From Balanoglossus misakiensis (Eukaryota; Hemichordata): a stretch of DNA of 64,000 nt. The stretch lies in assembly GCA_040954595.2 (NCBI GenBank), contig CM082587.2, positions 5,084,001-5,148,000 on the forward strand, read 5' to 3'. Below are positions 12,935 through 24,722 of this stretch, piece by piece (positions within the stretch are counted from its first letter, which is position 1; each line of letters starts with the position of its first letter). The position numbers were made by a program, and so were the translations under genes. The notes beneath the pieces are model-generated. The model did no database searches. It was given only the letters and a program-made list of their open reading frames with translations, and was not told the DNA's origin.

Positions 12935-15900
12935 ATATAACCCCCACCCTAGGGACATGGTTTCTTCTAATAGGTATAGGCTGCAAGTCTTGTTATGATC
13001 CGTTAATAACTGGCAAGAACTTATTTTTGGTGATTTTAGTGAAATTACAGTTTGCGAAGGCATCTTGGAGGCAAGCGAAGAATCCGGTCACTCCAAAATA
13101 CCTGTTTGTCCTTCAAGTAAGATTAGAAAATGGACACTGTGACATTGTGACTCATCGATTGCGTTGGCAATCTCCGGCATGTGGTACTGAGGGGTAGATG
13201 ACCCGGTGAGCCCACCCTCAGGGCGAATAGTTTTTTGAACAAAAAGCGGCAAACAGTTGAAGGCAACAACCACAGAGTACGCACGTTTTGTTTGAGAGAA
13301 AGGGTACTTCCTGGTGTGGCCGAGAGATAAGGGTAGATAGAGGGAGTCTGATAGAGGGAGGAGAGAGAGAGGAGGATGGAGTGAGAGGGGGAATGAGAGA
13401 GAGAGGGAGAGCGAGATAGACATATAGAGGGAAAGAGAGATGAGAGAGAGAGGGGGGAGAGGAGAGAGAGAGACAGAGAGATCGCAAATATCAGCAAGGT
13501 CATATTTAGAATGTGAAATAACAGCCCCCCCCCCCCCCGACGGGTACTGTGCAAAGGTTAAAAACTATATAAACAATGCGTTTTTACCTTTTTACCAGCA
13601 AGTTGTATGTTCATTCAATGACACCAATCCAATCAAACCCGTGCCTGTCTTGCATTTCAAAAAGACCCCGCAACTTAAATACCGCGACTACTAAATATAA
13701 CGAGACACGATTTCCCAATAGCTGTGTAATTATTTAAATAGCGGTATTTTGCGAATTCATCAAAACTTGCATGTGGTCCGTCCGAGTTACACCGCTTTAA
13801 TATGGCGTTGCTAAATATTACATACGTGCTAATGTTTACCACGAATTATATTTCTTCAATTTCAAACGTGTACAAAACAGTATAACGGAAGTGTTTGTCC
13901 AATGTCTTCGACTTAGATTGACTGGCGATGACTTGAGATACTGGAAGTCAGGAAACGGTGCTGAGAGAGGAGGCCTCTGTGACGACATTTCCGCGTGCTG
14001 TCAACTTTTATTATCGTCGTCGACAAGTAGCATTTTTTGCAAAGCTTCCGCAGTGCCATCATTTTGTCTCCAGTCATAGTGAGCTTCCCAGTCGAGAAAG
14101 CACGAGATGATGAAGACACCACGCCCGGAACAAACAAAACACTGCAGTCATCGGCGTATCGCCGCTTTCAACCAACGGAAAGAAAAACGGTCGCAAATTG
14201 CGGCCAATTACGCGGAGAAAAACGGTTTTGCCTTTGATTATATACCGAGCCAGCGTTCTCCTATCTGTTCGCCGGATAACCCCAATGAATTCGGCTAATT
14301 ACGCGATTTCTGTTGGCATTGTGGGCCGCCTAAACAGAGCCCCACCTATCAAACGATTATACAAGCTCCACTGTTGGCACTGTAATTTGCGTCGCCGTAG
14401 GAAACATGCAAAATTGTTCATTTCCTGGTATTGTTGATTCCCCATGCATATCGGTCTAATCTATTAATATTTCACCGCAGCGAAAACACACAGAATGTCA
14501 GCCTCATTTAGCAAAATAGTCCGGCACTGAATTTATCGCGCAATAACGAGGCTTTCTGCGTGTGATCACTAAACTGTGACACGGAATATGGCACTATCAT
14601 TTTCCATTTTTCCTGTCTCAGTTTCACCTTCTTTCTCTCTCTGGCCTAGGTCGGCTCACATAGAGAGGGGGGGATTGTTTCATGGGAGGATTTTGCGCTC
14701 AATTTCGAACAAAAGTCATCCTCATCTCTTGTGTTCTCTCCGTTGCCAAGTGAACGAAAGGAATGAACAATGTCTTGTTACCATGGTTTGGATACATTGC
14801 AACGGTGTCGGTATATAAAATGTGTTTATGGTATTTTAAAGTGAAGTTATAGGGGCGGGTGCCTCAATTTCAGGCTTTCTAGAAAGCTTTCAATTTTTGC
14901 CATAACTTTACATCATTTTACTTCTTCGAGCTTTATGCGAGAAAGTATAGCAAATGGAGATTTGATCACACCGATATGAATATCAAAGATATATGTTTAA
15001 CATAAATCTTTGTTTTTTGACATACACTAGAAATGACGTCATAAAACGGTCTTGTGTTGCCGTTCATAATAAAATAAATCAAACTGACTTGCCTTTTCAA
15101 TTAATTATTCAATTCCGGTATCCCTGCCATCTGCATTTATGCATGTCGACTGAAGAGGGCGCAGATCTGCCTGGGCAATGTTCCCCCATCACTCGGCAAA
15201 ATTTGTCCACACTGTATCAGCAATTCCATCGTTGACCAGCGTCATCTGCCCATAGCCTCAACTAGTTGACACGCGTCTTCGTTCATTTTCTAGAACAGGA
15301 TGTGGGAAATCGTTAACACAGTATTACCATCAATGAAAACTTGACCTTTCCTCTAAAGATGTACGTAGCCTACACCATCCCTGCCTATTATTTTTTTGCA
15401 AATGTTAATAGTAAAGAGTTTGACAACAGAAAATCGAAAGGACAGATGATTTTAGATACTAGTATGTACATATCTATAATGATGAGTAAGGACAACAGAA
15501 TCTGAATATCCACCTTAGGCGGCGCTATTCACAATTCGGGAGAGTGATAGTGAGAGAAAGCGAGAGAGAGATTTCAGTTTGTAAAATGTATTTAATGAAT
15601 ATTACTGCTTAGTTAACATTACCATTAACATTTAATGAAATTCTAAAATCGCCAATTCTACAATGAAAATTAAAGATTGTGTTTAGTCGAGCAACTATTA
15701 TCCAGACCAACGTTTTAAGAACGAAAAGTTTTATACACAAAAACTCACGGTAAGAGCAATGTCCAGAGTCCCCGAGCGGAGAGCGACGAAACCAGCGCTG
15801 ACAACCGACGAAACGACGATTTCCTGAGCCTGCACGCAGCTACGTTGGCGACTGTTCGTAGACAGGTCGACGGTGAGTGGAACAATGCCAACGTAAATGC

Positions 15901-16275
15901 AGGTAGGTATCCGAAGCCTGCAACCGATGACTGGTAGGCAGGTACAACGGATGAACGCACGTCCAACCTACACGGACACGAACGGAAACGGTGACTCTGT
16001 TCCTCGAAGCAACACGTGCAGTGACCAGAGGAACGCTGATGGAAAAACCGGACCCCCCAGAACTTGAAGCATTGGCCTTTTATATGTCAACAGCCGATTG
16101 GCTTAATCGATGTCACCCAACAGATGCGGCACTTGCAACATGTTATTATCCCGCTCGGTTGCCTACTCTGACTTGTAAACACCAGGTGCCTCTACCTACA
16201 ATATGTAAATTCACTGAACTGTCGTTTACCCAACCATAGACAGAGTGACCACCAAATAAATCATATCGTGACACT
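12935..16275. other. Intergenic with GA-rich low complexity
   Basis: Contains a purine tract (GAGA/GGGA) at about 13322-13482 and a C homopolymer at about 13524-13538, which together create long spurious Ser/Leu and Arg/Glu frames. A GC-richer island lies at about 15745-16190. No gene was recognised. Confidence 0.6.
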
Positions 16276-16604
16276 CTGCTGTGAAGCTTGCAACTCACAT
16301 GTGGATTTTGACTATATATTCTAGAGCATTCAGCTATCGTGCGTTTCCATTGGGGAAATCTTGATTGTGTTGGTGGAAAAAGTTGAATCTTATGTTCTGT
16401 AAAAAGCTGAGCCGACCAACAATTTTGAATGCAAAGACGGTACATCCTAAGGATGTAGTCCCATGCTATTATGCCCTTTACAAAACTGGTTTGTATTAAT
16501 GGACAGCATTGCAAAGTTTTTCAAGATCATGCAAAGCTTAGACATTTATTCAGAATATTAACGCCGTGGGCCTCAGGTTACTCGTTGAAAATTGAACTTT
16601 GAAG
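16276..16604 (+). repeat. Copy 1 of a ~330-bp dispersed repeat
   Basis: Matches 19336-19664 in the same orientation over its whole length. The core is nearly identical, from about 16483 to 16563 (AAAACTGGTTTGTATTAATGG onwards, through the stretch ending GAATATTAACGCC). The outer parts are diverged with small indels. A minus-strand frame containing QWKRTIAECSRI is shared with the other copy, but it is broken differently in each, so it does not look like a live gene. Confidence 0.8.
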
Positions 16605-17336
16605 CTCAATTAATGTGCGAGTCCTTCGTAAAAATCACTAAAAATGAAAAACCTTGTCAAAACACCCCTGGCATAGACTTGAACATGTTGTGAAAATTAG
16701 CCTCTCGATTCCTTTGTTCGGTTGTGAATGGGGAGCGACAACAGAACAAGTGTTGGGTCTTCTGTATAGATGGGGAACCATTTAATTTCTGGGGGTGGGT
16801 GGATGATTTGGGGGTGGATTTACAATCGAGAAAAAAATTGTTGTAACAGTGGCTGAAAAAAAATTGCTGCTATACCGACATCTTCTACCCCCTTCAGAAA
16901 TCAAATGGTTCTCCCCTAATGGGAAGTTGGGGGATACTTGCCGATGATGGCGTGATGCGGCTCCGGGTGTCAAGGTGATCGGTTATTCACATTTATTTTC
17001 CAAAGCGCAAATTTTACAATAACAGTAATGAAACTCTGCACATACACTGACAAATTGAAAGTATTAACAATGCAATAAAAGACAAGAACCAACATGGTAA
17101 ACCTACAGAGAATAAGAAAAGTTCAGCAGTAACAAGTTCGCAAAATCATCACAGATGATGATATTTCTGCAGAAGATGTGTTTTAAACTCTACTCTTGCC
17201 TCATGGTGCAATCACGGACATCTTTTTTTTCTGAAGCCTCTTGGAGAAAAGCAATCACAATGATACTCATCAAAATTCTAAATTTAACAGGTCATATATC
17301 ACATACAGCCTTTTGCAAAGACACGCGCTAAACGAT

Positions 17337-17449
17337 GCAGTACAGTACAGTACAGTACAGTACAGTACAGTACAGTACAGTACAGTACAGTACAGTACAG
17401 CACAGCACAGTACAGCACAGCACAGCACAGCACAGCACAGTACAGTACA
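17337..17449 (+). repeat. (TACAG)n pentanucleotide microsatellite
   Basis: About 113 bp of TACAG units, the 3' half interspersed with CACAG variants. It produces spurious YSTVQ-repeat and Cys/Leu-repeat frames on the two strands. Confidence 0.95.
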
Positions 17450-17603
17450 ATAACAAACAAACAGCAGAGCTCACAGAACACAGTCCTGTGTTAGATCGAT
17501 ACATTTAAGGAAATGAATTGAAGTGTAACAAGTGGTGATAAAGCATATTTCAATTCAGTGAGCGGAACAAGGGAAACTACCTAAAGAAACGCAAAACATC
17601 CCA

Positions 17604-17609
17604 TTTATT
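17604..17609 (-). other. Polyadenylation signal for the GPCR gene
   Basis: AATAAA read on the minus strand, 47 bp past the GPCR stop codon. This implies a very short 3' UTR. Confidence 0.5.
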
Positions 17610-17655
17610 TTAACAGCTATGCGCCCGTTGTCGTTCATCTGAACGAGTGTCGTAT

Positions 17656-19056
17656 CTATATTGCGAGGAATCCTGCTACGGCATCGTATGCAGCGTTCTC
17701 GTACCACCCGCCAAAGTCGACGCCGTCGGCTCCTCCCGTTTGAGTGGCGACTTCTTTTGAGTGTGCGTCGTTCTTCTCCCGGTCTGCAGTTGGTGTTGAA
17801 ACTGTCGGTTTGGATGAAATCATCACGGGTCTTCGGTCTTCTGGAGGCGGGCGACGTTCTTCCTCGGCGTCTGCAGTTGGTGTATTCGACGGTTTGGATG
17901 AAATGCGTCCCGGTTCATCTGAAGGCATGCGTCGTTCCTTCTGGCGGTCATGCTGTCTGTTGTTAGCCTTCCCGGCTGGCTGGGCATCGTCGCGCGCTGG
18001 CGAGCAGGTCAAGATACTGACGAACTCCCGGCGGAAGTTGCTGCCGAAAATCGCGTAGACGAGAGGATTGATCCAGCTGTTTGCAATGGCAAGGGGAGCA
18101 GTGAATGCCTGTAGAATAGTGTAAGTAGCTCTGGATATGATACCTTTCAGACTGTAGAACAGTATCCGTCGAACGCGGAGAGGACTCCAGGTTATAGCAA
18201 ACATCGCAACCACCACTACCAGCATTTTGACTGCGCGTCGCTTTCGTCGTCGGGACTGGTCGTTTGGCGAGTTTCCCAAGTACAAAACCGAGATCATCTT
18301 GGCATATAGTACGCATATGATCAGCAAAGGCAAGAAATACGTGAAAACAAACTCTGCTATCACGATTGTGCCTATGTCGTACTCGCCTTCCACGTACTGG
18401 CAGCTTTTTTTCGTAACATTCTGTCCACCAACTGAAACGGTCTTAGAGACGATGCCGGTGGAGGGTATGTAATTGCTGGATAAAGCGAACGATGTAACCC
18501 ACGCCAGAACGATCATCCCCCAGGCCTGTCTGGCGGTTATCTTTCGCTTCGTCGGCGTGACGATGGCGCGGTAGCGATCGATGGCGATGCAAAGAAGCAA
18601 GAAGATGGTTGCGTTTATGAAGGTCCACGACACGGTGGTGCCGGCCTTACAGAGGAACTCCGTGGCAAGACCTTCGGAATCGAACAATCTGGCCAGTCCG
18701 ATCGGGTTGTACAGGACCCCGACACCAATGTCGGATACGGAGACCGAGGCGATGAAGAGGTTGGTCGCCGACTTCCTCAACTTCTGTTGGCGAAAAACGG
18801 CGACGATGACCAGCAGGTTACCGAACAGGATCAGTACAGTGCTTCCCGAAGTTGTACCAACAAGAATCCAACGTGCGAGACTGCCTGATTCTCTCGGCGT
18901 TTGGACTTCGGGGTCTATGAATGTGTCGTTGCTGACGTGATCGTTGAGCAACATCACTGCGGCTTCGTAGACCTTCTTGACAGCGATGGCTAGACGGACG
19001 AAACTGCGCCAGCCGCAGACCACAAAATGTGAAATATATATGTATGTACCAATCAT
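17656..19056 (-). CDS. Rhodopsin-class (class A) GPCR, peptide-receptor-like, single exon
   Basis: An uninterrupted 466-codon frame with seven membrane segments, at about residues 62-87, 98-122, 136-160, 178-195, 228-252, 278-303 and 314-337. Family marks present: GN in TM1 (79-80), Asp in TM2 (109), the Cys136-Cys219 pair, DRY (160-162), and NPLVY in TM7 (330-334). The TM6 switch is TWSP rather than the usual CWxP. The third loop is basic (RRRKRR). A Cys at 351 could be palmitoylated. The ~115-residue tail contains two similar repeats: ISSKPSNTPTAD, then ISSKPTVSTPTAD. The start may be Met1 or Met35; Met35 gives a more usual extracellular N-terminus with the glycosylation site NDT at 43. The ligand is unknown; peptide-type relatives (QRFP/galanin/CCK-like) are an inference. 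The gene sits between the two copies of the 330-bp repeat. Confidence 0.9.
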   Translation of the reverse strand: MIGTYIYISHFVVCGWRSFVRLAIAVKKVYEAAVMLLNDHVSNDTFIDPEVQTPRESGSLARWILVGTTSGSTVLILFGNLLVIVAVFRQQKLRKSATNLFIASVSVSDIGVGVLYNPIGLARLFDSEGLATEFLCKAGTTVSWTFINATIFLLLCIAIDRYRAIVTPTKRKITARQAWGMIVLAWVTSFALSSNYIPSTGIVSKTVSVGGQNVTKKSCQYVEGEYDIGTIVIAEFVFTYFLPLLIICVLYAKMISVLYLGNSPNDQSRRRKRRAVKMLVVVVAMFAITWSPLRVRRILFYSLKGIISRATYTILQAFTAPLAIANSWINPLVYAIFGSNFRREFVSILTCSPARDDAQPAGKANNRQHDRQKERRMPSDEPGRISSKPSNTPTADAEEERRPPPEDRRPVMISSKPTVSTPTADREKNDAHSKEVATQTGGADGVDFGGWYENAAYDAVAGFLAI

Positions 19057-19335
19057 ATTCCCTGATATAAGTTGTTATTAAAGAATCGAAGAGATTGCGC
19101 CAATCAGGAATCGTTGTATTATATTATAGTAGACGCGCATTTACACATTTATCATAATACTATTGCAATATTACTCGGCCTACGCAATCTTCATGACGCA
19201 TTCGATACACGTCATAATAATTGCTGCCTTGACCGTGATGTTGAAATGATTTAGACAAATGCATTTCAGAGTATTGGAAATTTCAATTTCGTCAAGTAAT
19301 CACCAAACTTATGTGGTGTATATTTCTCTGATGTA

Positions 19336-19664
19336 CAGCTGTAAAAGCTTGCAACTCATGTGTGTACTTTCGACTACATATTCTGGAGCACTCAGCTAAC
19401 GTACGTTTCCATTGGGAAGTTGTTGATTGTATTGATGGAAAAGTTGAATCTTGTGTTCCGTAACATGTACAGCCTACAACAAATTTTGACTGCAAAGTCG
19501 GCACATCCTAAGGATGTAGTCACATGCCATTGTGCCTTTTACAAAACTGGTTTGTATTAATGGACAGCATTGCAAAGTTTTTCAAGATCATGCAAAGCTT
19601 AGAAATTTATTCAGAATATTAACGCCTTCAGCCTCGGGTACCCGTTGAATAGTGAATTTCAAAG
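19336..19664 (+). repeat. Copy 2 of the ~330-bp dispersed repeat
   Basis: Direct counterpart of 16276-16604. It shares the blocks GCTTGCAACTCA, CGTTTCCATTGGG, GCACATCCTAAGGATGTAGTC (here, GTACATCC in copy 1) and the nearly identical core before GAATATTAACGCC. Together the two copies bracket the GPCR gene. Confidence 0.8.
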
Positions 19665-20429
19665 GTTATAAGTTTACGTCGTAATCTTCGATGGATTTGA
19701 TAAAATCGGTGAACGTGACTGAGTCGCACGCTAATTTAGAAGATATTATTTTCAGCCTTCATAGAAATCACCTTGCATCCCACACGAAGAGATCATTTGA
19801 CAAATGGCTCGGATCTATCTTGGCAGGGTATCCTATTTCTTCAAAGACGCAACCCCCAGGTTATAAGTGTTGTTCATTGAAACCGAAATTTCAAGGTTCG
19901 CGGTCACAGGGAAAATAGATGTTCACATGCTGTTCCCGCGTTCACTGCATGGCACCTTCATGCGGACAACCTTGAGCAAAGACCTGTAGTGTTCATAATA
20001 TAGTCTTTGTTTCCTTCACTCAGCCTATGACGTACTTGTAATTGGAGGTGGGCACATGTAATAAGTGTGCCCCTATGTTCCTAAACTTTTTCAGACGTAC
20101 AGAATGACACGACTGGCTTATTTTATGGATAGAGGCAGCAAGAATACAAGTACAGAAATCAGGTAAATATTTACACTTAGGAGGCCCATCAGTTCTGTGA
20201 CTGAGTGTCGTGAATTTTTAATAAAAGCTCTTCACCATGCATTACACGGGTTTGCTCATTCTGTGTAGCTTGATTTGAGGATGAATCAAATACAGATATC
20301 ATTATTATATTAAATACAATAAATTATTGTTGTTTAAAAACACAGAGATCCGGCAAGTCCCGTATAATGAAACCCATAGTTTACAGCATATCACGGCATG
20401 ACCGTTCAGGTATTGGCCGTCACAGAATT

Positions 20430-21746
20430 TCATTTGATGTAGAATTCTACAAAGCTAAGCGACTTTGTATGCAGGGAGGAGAACATTCCGATGTGCGTGA
20501 ATAAATTGGGCATGGCAAGGTACTGCGTTGCCCCCGACTCCTCCACAAAATCTGCCAGGGCAAAGTCCAGTGGATAACGTCCCCTCACGTTGGCAGCTTC
20601 GAGATAATGGATGATGTCAGAAACCATGATGCTTGGGTACAGCACCGCAGTCAGGCAGCACGATGTCGCCGGGCGGATGGAGTGATGAAACAACGAACGC
20701 AAGCGAAGAAACTGTTGCCGGCCAACCGCCTGCGACAAGATACCGAAGTAAACGAAACTTGTCAAGAATACAGCGTAGGTCCATTGAAGACCGACGCTTG
20801 ACCCTTGCCTCCATAGAGTTTCATACAGCAAGGAGACCACGCTGGCTCCTACTATTGCTATGGAAACGCCTTCCAAAAGGAACCACCAGTGCGCCTCGAA
20901 GCCAGCGAGTGGCGTCGGGAAATTCAGCTTGACGTAGGCCCATTTCTCATTGTTCCCAATGTATTCTCCGCGTGCGTATCGCCGTTCAACCCGGTTTTCT
21001 AATAGGCTGTTCAGATCTTCGTAGAAGCCGTCGTGAGGTAGGGCATCGTCCTGCAGGAACAGCACGTACTTTGATTTGTATTGCAGCGTCCAGTTCAGAC
21101 AGAACACGTAATCATCCCTCTCCTTGGTGAGACAGTCGTTATTCAGACAAGGCGGATTTTTAACAACGCTACTCTTGTTCACCATTGGGAAATACTTGGA
21201 GAGCTCTATGGCTTCTGCGTGGGCAGTCGGGTTGCTGTCCACGTTACAGATAATTATCTTATTGTTATGTTGGTGTCTGTGCCGTCTCAGGCCGATGTCG
21301 ACGCGCGACAGACCCTGGGTTAGGTACTTCGGGTTGATGTCCACGTTTTTGTTCTTGGTGCGTGCCACCGTAACCACGGCAACCACCATGTGTACGTCTT
21401 CAGCTCCGCCCGGCGTGTACCGGTACTGACCGAGAGTGGACGCTGCGTCCAGACTCTTCAGGTAATCTTCGGCGGCTTTGACTCGGTTTTCGTTCGCCGC
21501 CAGGGCCATCTGGAAATCCCTCTGCTGATCGGCGACGTAGTACCCGGAGTACGGCAGTCGGTCGCACAGCGCCGGCATCACGATCAGAAACGTCGCGGCG
21601 TACACAAAGAGCGCGACGGAGACATGTCTGCAGAACAGCTTTTTAAAGCGCAGGCTCCGCCGGCAACTGCAACAGCGGCAGTTCGAGTTGCAGCTGCTTA
21701 TGTTTCGCCAGATGCTTCTGCATGTAGTGACTTGCAGCCGTTTCAT
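20430..21746 (-). CDS. PGAP4: PGAP4/TMEM246-like GPI-glycan GalNAc transferase
   Basis: A single-exon 438-codon frame; human PGAP4 is about 400 residues and also has one coding exon. An N-terminal membrane anchor lies at about residues 43-61. A GT-A-like luminal domain follows with the DxD-like acidic motif LQDDALPHDGFY (vertebrate PGAP4 has EDDALP at this place). The domain is split by a tandem membrane hairpin starting WWFLLEGVSIAIVG and WTYAVFLTSFVYFG, the hallmark of this family. The C-terminus has the family-like stretch QYLAMPNLFTHIGMFSSLH. Known members sit in the Golgi and add the GalNAc side chain to the first mannose of GPI anchors after attachment to protein. The N-terminal 40 residues are Cys/Arg-rich and may be partly an over-extended start. 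The frame is intact, and the catalytic motif and hairpin are both present. Confidence 0.88.
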   Translation of the reverse strand: MKRLQVTTCRSIWRNISSCNSNCRCCSCRRSLRFKKLFCRHVSVALFVYAATFLIVMPALCDRLPYSGYYVADQQRDFQMALAANENRVKAAEDYLKSLDAASTLGQYRYTPGGAEDVHMVVAVVTVARTKNKNVDINPKYLTQGLSRVDIGLRRHRHQHNNKIIICNVDSNPTAHAEAIELSKYFPMVNKSSVVKNPPCLNNDCLTKERDDYVFCLNWTLQYKSKYVLFLQDDALPHDGFYEDLNSLLENRVERRYARGEYIGNNEKWAYVKLNFPTPLAGFEAHWWFLLEGVSIAIVGASVVSLLYETLWRQGSSVGLQWTYAVFLTSFVYFGILSQAVGRQQFLRLRSLFHHSIRPATSCCLTAVLYPSIMVSDIIHYLEAANVRGRYPLDFALADFVEESGATQYLAMPNLFTHIGMFSSLHTKSLSFVEFYIK

Positions 21747-24722
21747 AATGTTGAGGAAAGACTCTTTGTCACAAGTCAGAAATCCGTCCCATCAGCAGAA
21801 CTACATCTGTGCTGTACACTTGACCATACATAGCCCTGAGAATTTGGAAATAAAAAGCCCAAAGTTAACATAAAAAGCCAGAATGCTGATCTATACCATT
21901 TTCTCTGTTTCTTTCCTGCTATGACCAGTCATAGAATAAAGGAAAGACCCACATACATGTATACATGTAGATGAACAGAGCGCCACCATACGACTGACTT
22001 GCCCCCCTCCCTCCCCCCCCCCCACCCACATACATACACACACACATACATGTATTACCGTCACAACCTGTCAATGTATTGAATAAGGTATAGGGGTTCT
22101 CAAATTATCAGGTGTGTGCGGTCAAAACTGAGCATCAAAAGTCAGTGAGTAACTGCGCTATACCTACGTAGGCCTACGTACAAAACGCGGCCATTGCATG
22201 TCAATGCCACGCTGACCTCAAAACCAAACCCACGTACGGCAACGCCCTTTCCCCCGAAAAATGTCCGATCAGAAATACAGTTACAAGTACAATGTATAGT
22301 AGTACATGTACATGTATTTACAACTTACCCAACATGGCTGGTTCACTTTGCTGAATTGAAGTCGTCTATCCAGGCCCCCTAACTACAGAACGACGGGATG
22401 ATACACATTACAGGTCACTCCCAAGGTCATAACGATTAATGGCGCTATACCATTATACATGTAGTATTTCCAATCGATTACGTGTATAGCCAATCACCTA
22501 TCGTGTTATGTCATAGGTGAGATAACAGACACGGTTAACAGTCTCGTGATTAGCGACGCGACATGCGTGGCATACACTGCCAGTCAGACTAAAAAAGGCT
22601 GATTTGCATTCACTATTCGCCCAGAAGTGTTTGTCTTTTAGAACACGGTCGCCATGCAATGGAAACTGCCAAGTTAATAAATTACCTGCCGCATCAGGTG
22701 AAACCCAGGCCGGACGTAAAACTAATACAGATGACAAGAAAAGACCAACGACTGATGTCATAAAAGCGCTCACTGCAAAGAGATTTTCCTCCAGTGCTTT
22801 GACGGTTCACGCATGGAATTCTTAAGCCTTGCGCATGACCGGTTTAAACATTTCAGTTGACTTCCGCAGTCGGTCGCAGCATGGACGTCGCAGGTTGTGC
22901 CCTTTGATCTCTCGTGAACACCTCAGGCCAAACATAAGCGGTATCATGATCAGCGCCTAATCCAGAATGCAAGCTGTCGAAAAAAAGAACCAGCTGCTGA
23001 ATTTACTTAATCTGTTGACCCATCACCGCATTAAGTAGATAAAATCAACACCCGGCGAACCACCTTTACTTGTCCGACATTTGTTCAACGGGTGTTTGTT
23101 GGTCTCGTACCAGCAAACGCGTTGACATAATAGAGTCTACTTGTGGTAACATAGCGATGTAGAAAATTCCTCTTGATCAAAACTTATGTACATGCGCACA
23201 ACCTTGCGAGAGCGTTATATCGCACACGTATAAACTGTGGTGAGAATTTACTTGCGTTAGATGATTCTCTGGGATCTACATTGCCTTCTTTTATCAATAC
23301 CAACACACAGTGCATACCCCGACCTGCTTTAGATGGTACAGTATGGCACAATAATGTATTAAATTTCCTATGTATCTCATTTTTTTTCTGGACAGCTCTG
23401 TCTAGTTTTACTTTTAAGGAAAACACACAAAGAGAATGTTAATGTTATCTTTTTAGTTTTCATCTCAATTTACACCATAATGAAGGTGTAAAACACACAT
23501 TGAAAGTGCTGCATGAAACTATCAATCATTCAGGAAAATTGTCTGGTAACTTATAAGGTTATCATCTATGCAGATATTGAGTCTCTTCAAATTGGCCACT
23601 CTAAAGGGGATGAACAGGACCCCGACACCGATGTCAGATATAGAGCGATGCAGTACAGCACAATAAAGTACAGTAAAGTATATCACCATAAGCTAGAACT
23701 AACCTGTTCACCGGGAGGGAAAAATGGAATTTTTTCTCGCATATACATGTATACGTTTTCAACAAACCTATAAACGCACGATGAACTATTTCAGATTTTT
23801 ATTGTCAGTTAATTTCGGCTCGCGTAGAGAATTAAAAACGGTCGAGTAATTTAGGCCTATGCGAGAGCAGCATCTTCTACATACATAGTTCAGAATATTT
23901 GTGACTCGGGCCCTTTTTCTACGGTCACCAATCTAAATTGATTTTAGCTCATAGGCACATGTGTGATGGATAGTCTCGCTTGCTCTTTCTAGGCTTGTGT
24001 TAGATTGCACTGAGAATATTCGGTGAGGATATCCAACAAACACGTGCCTGATGCTCTCCCTATTGATGTTCACTTGTTGATTTCAGCACAGAGGGCGGGC
24101 TTTCTAGCAACCACCTGCCGTGGAGAAATGTTACAGCGAGCAATCAAACAATCGAACCTTGACAACAAAACAAACTTTACGCATGGATCATTTTGCAATT
24201 TCATGGAAGAAGAGGGAAAACCACCGCGTTTAACCTGAAAACGGAGGCGCATCTACGCATGCCGTTGATCTGATCTTCATTTTAGATGTCTGTTCAGTGA
24301 TCGGGGCGAATTTCACTGGCATACACCGCCGATCGTGTTCGAAAGTTGGCCGCGTCGTCAGGTGTACGATAAACCGGAAGCTGCTTACAGGTGACCCAAC
24401 CTCTTCTTGTGGACGCATCTTATGTGTGTTGATCACACTTTTAAAGACGATCGCCGAATATATTTCGTTTTTATGACTTGATGGGTTTACATGTGGACCG
24501 CTTCGATGATGGATCGACGTTAGCGTTTCTGTCGTGACAGAGAACACTCCTGACATTTGTTATCACCGGAGTGCCCTCTCCGTCGACTCGTCTGCACGAT
24601 CAAGAAGTCGAGGAAGGCAGAGTACGGATAACCCTAGCAATACCCATCAAAAACCTATTAATCATAGAGATTCCGCACCATTCCTACCAAATATTTGTGA
24701 CGTCAACTCTGTGTTTCCAGCG
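21747..24722. other. Intergenic between PGAP4 and AXDND1 (head-to-head)
   Basis: Divergent promoters must lie here, because PGAP4 reads leftward and AXDND1 rightward. A C-rich homopolymer patch lies at about 22001-22024, followed by CA/TACATGTA-rich sequence. The plus frame that runs into the AXDND1 start is open from 24510 but has no ATG before 24723. No other gene was recognised. Confidence 0.6.

Noticed and set aside
13123-13554. 143-codon minus-strand Ser/Leu-rich frame
   Set aside because: Purely a reading of the GA-rich low-complexity tract; the other frames of the tract are open too.
16146-16514. 122-codon minus-strand frame in repeat copy 1
   Set aside because: Part of the dispersed repeat. 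The other copy has the same peptide block but broken frames, so it is not a conserved gene.
17241-17481. Repeat-peptide frames on both strands
   Set aside because: Translation of the TACAG microsatellite, whose units keep frames open.
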